A DNA stretch of 11,216 nt from Verrucomicrobiaceae bacterium UBA7681. Lineage in GTDB: Bacteria; Verrucomicrobiota; Verrucomicrobiia; Verrucomicrobiales; Verrucomicrobiaceae. Below are positions 6,162 through 11,216 of the stretch, one piece after another; the stretch's first letter is position 1, and every line of letters starts with the position of its first letter. The position numbers and the translations under genes are program-made. The notes under the pieces were generated by a model, which worked only from the letters and a program-made list of their open reading frames with translations, was not told the origin of the DNA and did no database searches. The DNA lies in contig DLGZ01000052.1 in assembly GCA_002482965.1 (NCBI GenBank), forward strand, positions 122,869 to 134,084, written 5' to 3'.

Positions 6162-7970
6162 ATGGCAACAGATTCCACCCGGACCCGCAGTGTGTCCACC
6201 CCCACTCCTTCCACCACTCCCCGCTTCGAGCAGCCGGAAACGCTGCGGCGGGCGGTGCTGTGGGGGCTGCCTGTGGTGATGGTGCTGCTGTTTCTAGTCT
6301 GGCCATACCAGCAGTGGGACTATGACAGCCGTGAGAGCATTCTGATCGGCTGGGGCCGCTGGGTGAGCAAGCGTGCGGACTGGCAGTTCTGCCTGCTGGT
6401 GCCGTGGCTGGTGGGCTGGCTGGTGTGGCTGCGTCGTGATGAGCTTTGCCGTCTACCCTTGAAGGGTACCTGGCGGGGGCTGCTGCCCCTCGGTCTGGGG
6501 CTGTTTTTTTTCTGGGTGGGTTACAAGGCGAATACGGGCTACCCGGGCTTTCTGGCAGTGCAGTTCGTGCTTTCGGGCTTCATTCTGCTGGTGGCGGGGG
6601 GGGCGTGGATGCGCACGCTGTTCTTTGCGTGGCTGTTTTTGTTTTTCACCTGGCCAATGCAGCCGCTGGAGGATTCCCTGGCCTCTCCGCTGCGCCCGCG
6701 AACGGCAGCGATGGCGGCGGTGGTGCTGAACGCGGTAGGCGTGCCGGCGGTGAATGAAGGGTCGGCGCTGCAGTCCGCCCCAGATGCCGAGCATGGGATG
6801 CAGATCGGTGATGTGTTCAGCCTTGATGTGGATGCGAAGTGCAGCGGGATCAATTCGCTCTTTGCGCTGATGATGATCTCCGCGCTGCTGGGCTACCTGG
6901 CGCTGAAGCGGCCGCGCTCGCGCTTCCTTTTATTTGCCTGCGCGGTGCCACTGGCGGTGGCGGGCAATGTGGTGCGGCTGCTGCTGCTGGTGGCGGGGAC
7001 GAAGCAGTTTGGCGCTGATTTTGCGGTGGGCAGACACTTCGGCGATCATCAGGAAATGTCGCCCTACCATACGTTTGCGGGCTTTGCGGTCTTTGGCATC
7101 GCACTGGCCGGGATGTTTGCGCTGTGCTGGCTGCTTGAAGGACGTGAGATGAAGGCAAATCTGAAGCGGCATGGCAAACCGCTGGCTGCAGGTGAGGTCA
7201 GCGCGATTTCTGAGCCCCGCCGTACGCTGGCCCGGCTGCTGGCGGCCATTGGGCTGCCGCTGCTGGTGCTGGGGATCTGCATGGGCACGGACATCAGCTT
7301 TCATGTGGCGTCGTCCGGGGTGAAGCTCAGGCCGGATGACTCCCGACTCCCCTACCTGCCGCTGTCTTTGGGCGACTACCAGGGGCGTGAGTTTGACATG
7401 ACGGTCGACGAGAAAAACCTGCTGGATGAAGGCGTGCGGCTGGCGCGCAATGTGTATGCGTCCGCCACGGGCAGGCAGATCATGGCCACGGTGATCCTGA
7501 GCGGATTTGAAAAGCGCAGCCTGCACCGCCCGGAGGTGTGCCTGCCGAACCAAGGCTGGACGGTGACTGACCGCACGCAGATCCCGTTGCAGATGAAGGA
7601 TGGACGTGAAATCACGATCATGATGATGCGCATCTTCCGTGATACGGAGCCCCAGCCGGGTGTGAAGATCCGCACGCGGGCGATCAACTTTTACTGGTAC
7701 ATCGGCTCCGACGGCACCGCCTGTGCAGACCACTACGAGCATGTCTTCCTTTCGTATTACGATGCGGTATTTCGCAATATCCAGCACCGCTGGGCCATGG
7801 CATCCATCTACGTGCCGCTGCCGGAGCAGCGCGTAGGCCAGGAGGACCCGATGAAAGAACTCAATGCATCAGAGGATGCACGCGAGTTTCTGGCGAAGCT
7901 GGCACCGACCTTCATGCTGACGAAAGAGGAGTGGCTCAAGAGCTCACACACTCCTGCTACTGAACCTTGA
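6162..7970 (+). CDS. Exosortase fused to a C-terminal EpsI-type domain
   Basis: This 602-residue polytopic membrane protein (620 if ATG 6108 is used) is an exosortase, the Gram-negative counterpart of sortase that cleaves the C-terminal PEP-CTERM-like tripartite signal of exported proteins. Eight hydrophobic segments form the transmembrane part. The catalytic triad is visible as C227 in DAKCSGINSLF, R272 in AGNVVRLLLL and H303 in YHTFAG (numbered from 6162). After a further hydrophobic segment (about 362-378) comes an extracytoplasmic EpsI domain (about 380-600) with H455-x4-C460 in LHRPEVCLPNQGW, and FYWYIGSDG and HYEHVFLSYYD later. In many bacteria EpsI is a separate protein encoded beside the exosortase; here both are in one chain. 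I chose ATG 6162 because a good promoter overlaps ATG 6108. No exopolysaccharide genes and no PEP-CTERM substrate are visible nearby, so targets are elsewhere. The stop at 7968-7970 faces the stop of the ACT-domain gene. Confidence 0.93.
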   Translation: MATDSTRTRSVSTPTPSTTPRFEQPETLRRAVLWGLPVVMVLLFLVWPYQQWDYDSRESILIGWGRWVSKRADWQFCLLVPWLVGWLVWLRRDELCRLPLKGTWRGLLPLGLGLFFFWVGYKANTGYPGFLAVQFVLSGFILLVAGGAWMRTLFFAWLFLFFTWPMQPLEDSLASPLRPRTAAMAAVVLNAVGVPAVNEGSALQSAPDAEHGMQIGDVFSLDVDAKCSGINSLFALMMISALLGYLALKRPRSRFLLFACAVPLAVAGNVVRLLLLVAGTKQFGADFAVGRHFGDHQEMSPYHTFAGFAVFGIALAGMFALCWLLEGREMKANLKRHGKPLAAGEVSAISEPRRTLARLLAAIGLPLLVLGICMGTDISFHVASSGVKLRPDDSRLPYLPLSLGDYQGREFDMTVDEKNLLDEGVRLARNVYASATGRQIMATVILSGFEKRSLHRPEVCLPNQGWTVTDRTQIPLQMKDGREITIMMMRIFRDTEPQPGVKIRTRAINFYWYIGSDGTACADHYEHVFLSYYDAVFRNIQHRWAMASIYVPLPEQRVGQEDPMKELNASEDAREFLAKLAPTFMLTKEEWLKSSHTPATEP

Positions 7971-8041
7971 GTTGGGTCAAAGAGTCAGGCGTTGTCAAAC
8001 AGGGTCAAAAGTCGCGCCATGACCTCTTGATCTCCCCTGCC
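7971..8041. other. Convergent intergenic spacer with three GTCAAA repeats
   Basis: This 71-bp gap separates the facing stop codons of the exosortase and the ACT-domain gene. It holds GTCAAA three times (7976-7981, 7994-7999, 8004-8009). The last copy, as GGGTCAAAAG, matches ten bases in front of glgA (4944-4953). I see no stable stem with a T tract, so no intrinsic terminator is called for either gene. Confidence 0.5.
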
Positions 8042-8521
8042 CTACCGGCTCAAATCTTCCTGCGTCAGCACCTTGAAGCCGGAGGCGGTGAGAACTTCGG
8101 CACCCACTTCGGGGGAGTCGAGATGCAGGACGAAAACGGGATTCTGGGCGGGGCGAACTAGAAGGGCGTAGGTGAAGTCGATGTTGATCTCGGCAGAGAG
8201 CAGCGCGGAGAGCGCGTGGACAAGGGAGTGCTCCGTCTCACGCAGTTCGACGACAGTGACGGGAAAGACCACGTGGGGGATGCCTTTTTCTATGAGGAGC
8301 ATCTCGGTGGTCTCGGGGTCGCTGGGGATGAGTCTGACCAGCGCGAGTTCAGTGGTGTCCTGCAGGGAGAGGCCCAGTACCTCGATGCGGTGCTCCGTGA
8401 GCAGCTTGACCAGGGACATGAGCGCACCGACACGATTGTGCAGGAAGACTGACAGCTGCCTCACGGGGCTGCCTGCCGGGGTGGTGGTCGCGGATTGGGT
8501 CTGGGTTTTGGAGGTGATCAT
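8042..8521 (-). CDS. Tandem ACT-domain protein (amino-acid-binding regulatory protein)
   Basis: The 159-residue protein consists of two ACT domains after a polar 19-residue N-terminus. The first (about 20-86) starts RQLSVFLHNRVGALMSLVKLL, the classical ACT beta-strand, N-R-x-G-A-L turn and helix. The second (about 88-155) contains VELRETEHSLVHALSALLSAE and PVFVLHLDSPEVGAEVL. ACT domains bind small ligands, mostly amino acids, and usually regulate enzymes or transcription. This protein has no attached catalytic domain and resembles stand-alone ACT-ACT proteins of unknown partner, or regulatory subunits of the acetolactate-synthase type. It is cytoplasmic: no signal or transmembrane segment. 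It is the last gene of the minus-strand group, 6 bp after the preceding gene, so almost surely co-transcribed with it. No Shine-Dalgarno precedes ATG 8521. Ligand not predictable. Confidence 0.9.
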   Translation of the reverse strand: MITSKTQTQSATTTPAGSPVRQLSVFLHNRVGALMSLVKLLTEHRIEVLGLSLQDTTELALVRLIPSDPETTEMLLIEKGIPHVVFPVTVVELRETEHSLVHALSALLSAEINIDFTYALLVRPAQNPVFVLHLDSPEVGAEVLTASGFKVLTQEDLSR

Positions 8522-8527
8522 GGGCGG

Positions 8528-8953
8528 CTAGCCTGCGGGACCGTTGGCGGAGCGGCGCTCGTCGAACAAAGTCACCCGCAGCGGGATGCTGGCCAGGGTG
8601 TCGTCTTGGTGCTGTACGAGCCAGCGGTACAGGCCCTGCCGCTCAAACTTTAAGCGCTGCAGGGTGTACACGATGTTGCGTGAGACAAACGGGATGAAGG
8701 ACGAAGGGAAGGTCACCTCCAGCTGCGCAGGCATGGGCGGCAGGCATTCCTTGCCGTCGGGATCGACGCAGCGGATCACGAATTCATGCTTACCGGCATC
8801 CTCTGCCTGAAAAACCGCCCGCACGGCGATGGAGCACTGCGGATGGACGACGGGAAAGGTCTGCGCGCAGAGCGTGTCAAACGCGCCCTGAATGCAGAGC
8901 TTGCCCTGGTAGTCGGCGGCAAAGTCACAGACGATGGCGAGCTGGATGTTCAT
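8528..8953 (-). CDS. Conserved hypothetical protein, DUF6941-like
   Basis: The 141-residue soluble protein lacks a signal peptide and transmembrane segments. Its opening, MNIQLAIVCDFAADYQGKL, followed by IQGAFDTLCAQTFPVVHPQC, matches my memory of the DUF6941 family, found as small stand-alone proteins in Verrucomicrobia, Planctomycetes and others, of unknown function. The rest is predicted mostly beta: SIAVRAVFQ, HEFVIRCVDPDG, QLEVTFP, RNIVYTLQRLKF and YRWLVQHQDDTLASIPLRVTLF, consistent with a beta-sandwich. Four cysteines (residues 9, 20, 29, 40) lie in the N-terminal third. It sits 22 bp after the PBP2 gene and 6 bp before the ACT-domain gene, inside one probable operon. The ATG at 8953 is directly preceded on the coding strand by nine C, an unusual leader with no Shine-Dalgarno. 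The family assignment is moderate; the gene call is solid. Confidence 0.85.
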   Translation of the reverse strand: MNIQLAIVCDFAADYQGKLCIQGAFDTLCAQTFPVVHPQCSIAVRAVFQAEDAGKHEFVIRCVDPDGKECLPPMPAQLEVTFPSSFIPFVSRNIVYTLQRLKFERQGLYRWLVQHQDDTLASIPLRVTLFDERRSANGPAG

Positions 8954-8962
8954 GGGGGGGGG
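8954..8962. repeat. Nine-base homopolymer (C9 on the coding strand) abutting a start codon
   Basis: Nine consecutive G on the plus strand, read as C9 on the minus strand, lie immediately before ATG 8953 of the DUF6941-like gene, inside the 22-bp gap after mrdA. Slippage would change gene spacing and leader structure without altering either protein. Confidence 0.8.
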
Positions 8963-8975
8963 ACCGGGGAGTCAG

Positions 8976-11045
8976 CTACTTGCCAAAGAGACGGCTGAAG
9001 AAGCCGCTGATGCCTTTTTTTGGCGGAGGGGGTGGTGGCGCTGCCTGCGCGGGACGAACGGTCTGCGCGTCCGAGGATTTTTCTCCTCCGCCGGAGGACT
9101 CGTCCACCTGGGTGGCCTTGGGAACTTCCTTCATGGCCAGCAGCATGGGGTCATCAGCAGGTGCTTTTTCGAAGATGTTGGTGAAGACCTCACGCACGAT
9201 AGGCGCAGCTTTTTGACCACCGCTGATGGTCTCCCCGGGCTCGCCCTCATAGACGACGGCGAAGGCAAACATGGGCTTGCCCGCAGGCAGAAAGCCAGTG
9301 AACCAGGCGAGGTTTTGATCTTTGCTGATGCGCCACTGTGCGGTGCCGGTTTTGCCCGCCATCTCCGCCTGCTTGAGTGCTGCGGCATGTCCGGTGCCGC
9401 CGCTGCCATTAACCACGGCCACCATGCCGCTGATGACCGTCTGCCTATCCGCTGGCTTGAGGTCGATGCGTCTGCGGTCCTTGGGTTCATAGGCCATCAC
9501 CACGCGGTCGCTCAGATCCTGCACCTGAAGCACCAGACGCGGCTGTGGAATGCGCGTGCCATCCCCCAGTCCGGCCATGCACTGGCAGACCTGCAAGGGC
9601 GTGGCCAGCACCATGCCCTGACCGATGGCGATGTTTGCCAGATCCCCCGGCAGCATCTTGTGACCGCGATGCTGGAGGAGGTAGCTGTTGGTGGGCACGA
9701 AGCCCTCCCCTTCCGCCTTGAGCGGAATGCCGGTGCGCTCGCCAAAGCCAAGGCGCAGGGCCATGTTGGTGATGTAGTCGGCGCCCGACTCAAGCGCGGC
9801 ACGGTAGAACCAGGTGTTGCAGGAGCGCTTGATGGCCGAGACCACGTTCATGGAGCCTTCGCCGTCTTTGTTCCAGTTTTTGAAAACGCGGTCGCCGATC
9901 TCCAAGGCGTTGGGGCAGTCATACTGCGTCTTGGCTTCCACCTTGCCGCTGTCCAGAGCGCCCAATGCAGTCACGATCTTGAAGGTGGAGGCCGGGGGGT
10001 ATTCGCCACGGAATGAACGCGGGTAGAGCGGAAGATGCGGATCCTTCGTCAGTTCATCGTAGCGTTTCTGGCGGATGCCGGGCACGAATTCATTGAGGTC
10101 GAAGCCGGGATTGGAGGCCATGGCGAGGATGTCGCCATTGGTGACATCCATGATCACCATGGCACCGCCTGTGGTGTGTTTTTTGAGCGCGTTTTCAGCG
10201 TATTTTTGGAAGTTGTAGTCGATAGAGAGCACCACATTGTTCCCCGGACTAGGTGCACGCCGCACATCTTCGGAGAGGCGCTTGCCATCCGGACTGAAGA
10301 GGACGTTCACAATCCCCGGCTGGCCTTTGAGATCAGTGTCGAACGCGGTTTCAATGCCTTCACGGCCCTCCATCTCCTCAAACACGGGATCGCCATCGAC
10401 GATGGGCCCTGTGGGCAGCGGACGAGTTTTGCCGGTGTAGCCGATGATGTGGCAGGCGGTGCCCCCTTGTGGGTAATGCCGCAGATAAGCTGCCTGCATG
10501 ACGAGACTGCCGCCCAGCAGAGGCTTGAGTTTTTCCTCCATGTCCGGGGTGATCTCCACATTCAGGCCTTCTTCCACGGAAAAGACCAGTGGCAGCCAGC
10601 GGCGGTGCTTGTAGTGCAGCAAGACGCGCTCATCGGAGAGCGACCAAGTCTTGCCCAGCACCTGATTCACCTTGCCGATCGTGGAGCGCGCAAAGGTGGT
10701 GATCTGCGCATCGCTGGCGCCATCCATGTACGGCATGACCAGCGCGAGGTAATTGACGGCGCGGTTTTGCGCAAAAGGGATGCCGTGGCGGTCCACGATC
10801 TGCCCTCGCGGTGCGGGCACGCTCAGGGTCATGGCACGCGCTTCTTTCTGCGTGGCCCACGAGGCATTGAGATCCTGCTTTTCCGGCACGGCGGGCTTCT
10901 GCTTTTTCGACTCGTCTTCGACCGGTTGCGCCTTCAGCACGACCTGTGCCTGCACCTGCGGGCCGAGCACGGCCAGCATCCCAAAACCCACCGCCAGAAA
11001 CCGGCTGAGCAGGGACGACGTAGTCAGATCATAGGAAAAAAGCAT
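8976..11045 (-). CDS. mrdA: Penicillin-binding protein 2 (class B PBP, peptidoglycan D,D-transpeptidase)
   Basis: The 689-residue class B PBP cross-links peptidoglycan outside the inner membrane, normally with the RodA glycosyltransferase in the elongation machinery. An N-terminal hydrophobic segment (about 11-31, ending near VQAQ) anchors or exports it. The PBP dimerisation region starts with PAPRGQIVDRHGIPFAQN (77-94) and continues with MEGREGIETAFDTDLKG (225-241). The transpeptidase domain (about 260-625) has all three active-site motifs: S353-T-F-K356 (nucleophile and base, in PPASTFK), S408-C-N410 and K565-T-G567 (in AGKTGTAQW). A tail of about 60 residues follows, low in complexity, with six prolines (670-675), then KKGISGFFSRLFGK, a basic amphipathic end not found in E. 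coli PBP2. It heads a minus-strand group with the DUF6941-like and ACT genes; no rodA is downstream. ATG 11045 gives the hydrophobic anchor but has no Shine-Dalgarno. Beta-lactam target by family. Confidence 0.94.
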   Translation of the reverse strand: MLFSYDLTTSSLLSRFLAVGFGMLAVLGPQVQAQVVLKAQPVEDESKKQKPAVPEKQDLNASWATQKEARAMTLSVPAPRGQIVDRHGIPFAQNRAVNYLALVMPYMDGASDAQITTFARSTIGKVNQVLGKTWSLSDERVLLHYKHRRWLPLVFSVEEGLNVEITPDMEEKLKPLLGGSLVMQAAYLRHYPQGGTACHIIGYTGKTRPLPTGPIVDGDPVFEEMEGREGIETAFDTDLKGQPGIVNVLFSPDGKRLSEDVRRAPSPGNNVVLSIDYNFQKYAENALKKHTTGGAMVIMDVTNGDILAMASNPGFDLNEFVPGIRQKRYDELTKDPHLPLYPRSFRGEYPPASTFKIVTALGALDSGKVEAKTQYDCPNALEIGDRVFKNWNKDGEGSMNVVSAIKRSCNTWFYRAALESGADYITNMALRLGFGERTGIPLKAEGEGFVPTNSYLLQHRGHKMLPGDLANIAIGQGMVLATPLQVCQCMAGLGDGTRIPQPRLVLQVQDLSDRVVMAYEPKDRRRIDLKPADRQTVISGMVAVVNGSGGTGHAAALKQAEMAGKTGTAQWRISKDQNLAWFTGFLPAGKPMFAFAVVYEGEPGETISGGQKAAPIVREVFTNIFEKAPADDPMLLAMKEVPKATQVDESSGGGEKSSDAQTVRPAQAAPPPPPPKKGISGFFSRLFGK

Positions 11046-11096
11046 GGGAATAAAAACAAGCGCCGGGAGTCCATACGACTGCCCGAGCCATTGGGG

Positions 11097-11125
11097 AACA
11101 TGCGGCTACGCACGCACGGCGTCAA
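11097..11125 (-). promoter_or_regulatory. Weak candidate promoter upstream of mrdA
   Basis: On the minus strand TTGACG (11120-11125; five of six matches) is followed after 17 bp by CATGTT (11097-11102; only three of six). It lies 52 bp upstream of the mrdA start. The -35 is good and the -10 poor, so this may be chance; the sequence upstream is cut by the window edge. Confidence 0.2.
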
Positions 11126-11172
11126 GCCAGAGGTCAGGTGCAGTTGATTTCCGCCGCGTGGGGAAAAAGGCG

Positions 11173-11216
11173 ATGCGCTGCATCGACTGCAAGCAGGAAA
11201 TGTCCGGATTGGAGCG
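11173..11216 (+). CDS. Possible 5' end of a small CxxC-motif protein (cut by window edge)
   Basis: From ATG 11173 the plus strand reads MRCIDCKQEMSGLE before the window ends. The CxxC at residues 3-6 right after the start is typical of short zinc-ribbon proteins. The preceding purine-rich stretch (GGGGAAAAAGG) could aid translation, and the gene would be divergent from mrdA. Only 14 codons are visible, so this is a weak call; in-frame GTG 11158 is an alternative start. Confidence 0.3.
   Translation, partial: MRCIDCKQEMSGLE

Noticed and set aside
10035..11147. A 370-codon plus-strand frame, and a 360-codon one at 8934-10016, over mrdA
   Set aside because: Both are antisense to a PBP2 gene with intact STFK, SCN and KTG motifs; their translations show no family features.
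11171..11185. Perfect 6-bp inverted repeat CGATGC-GCT-GCATCG at the right edge
   Set aside because: Short, without a T tract or a second copy, and it overlaps the possible start of a CxxC gene; probably chance.
1..11216. CRISPR arrays, tRNA or rRNA genes, riboswitches and replication origin
   Set aside because: I saw no regularly spaced repeats, tRNA-like cloverleaf with a TTCRA arm, rRNA signatures or DnaA-box clusters; gaps between genes are mostly under 100 bp.

Overview
The window is a GC-rich stretch of bacterial chromosome carrying eight substantially complete genes, two partial genes at the edges, and one gene remnant. Gene content points to a verrucomicrobial (Verrucomicrobiota, Prosthecobacter/Verrucomicrobium-like) or related PVC-group genome. 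The pointers are secreted PQQ-like beta-propeller proteins, a long REP-associated tyrosine transposase (RAYT), an exosortase fused to an EpsI-type domain, and start codons that lack Shine-Dalgarno motifs. This placement is inferred from family knowledge; no phylogenetic marker gene is present.

Layout, left to right. (1) 1-2064, plus strand: the 3' end of a gene for a probable secreted beta-propeller/concanavalin-like protein, then a complete exported PQQ-like beta-propeller protein, closed by a strong intrinsic terminator at 2091-2119. (2) 2174-3674: a mobile-element-like island with a RAYT/IS200-like transposase gene on the minus strand, a small perfect palindrome, and a divergent remnant resembling a C-terminal domain of a toxin-like or caspase-like protein. 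(3) 3729-6078, minus strand: a gene for a membrane-anchored coiled-coil/HEAT-like protein of unknown function, followed by an actinobacterial-type glycogen synthase (GlgA/GlgM). (4) 6162-7970, plus strand: the exosortase-EpsI fusion, divergent from region 3, with a recognisable promoter in the shared intergenic space. (5) 8042-11045, minus strand: a likely three-gene operon of penicillin-binding protein 2 (mrdA), a small DUF6941-like protein and a tandem ACT-domain protein. (6) The right edge may hold the start of a CxxC-motif protein on the plus strand.

How the genes relate: the exosortase sorts proteins to the cell envelope, PBP2 builds peptidoglycan, and the propeller proteins are exported, so most of the window concerns the envelope. 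Glycogen synthase makes alpha-glucan or its maltose-1-phosphate precursor. No integrated novel system is evident. The points most worth a second look are the toxin-like remnant beside the RAYT, the C9 tract abutting a start codon inside the mrdA operon, the unusual PBP2 tail, the uncharacterised membrane protein paired with glgA, and the absence of Shine-Dalgarno motifs at all eight complete genes.
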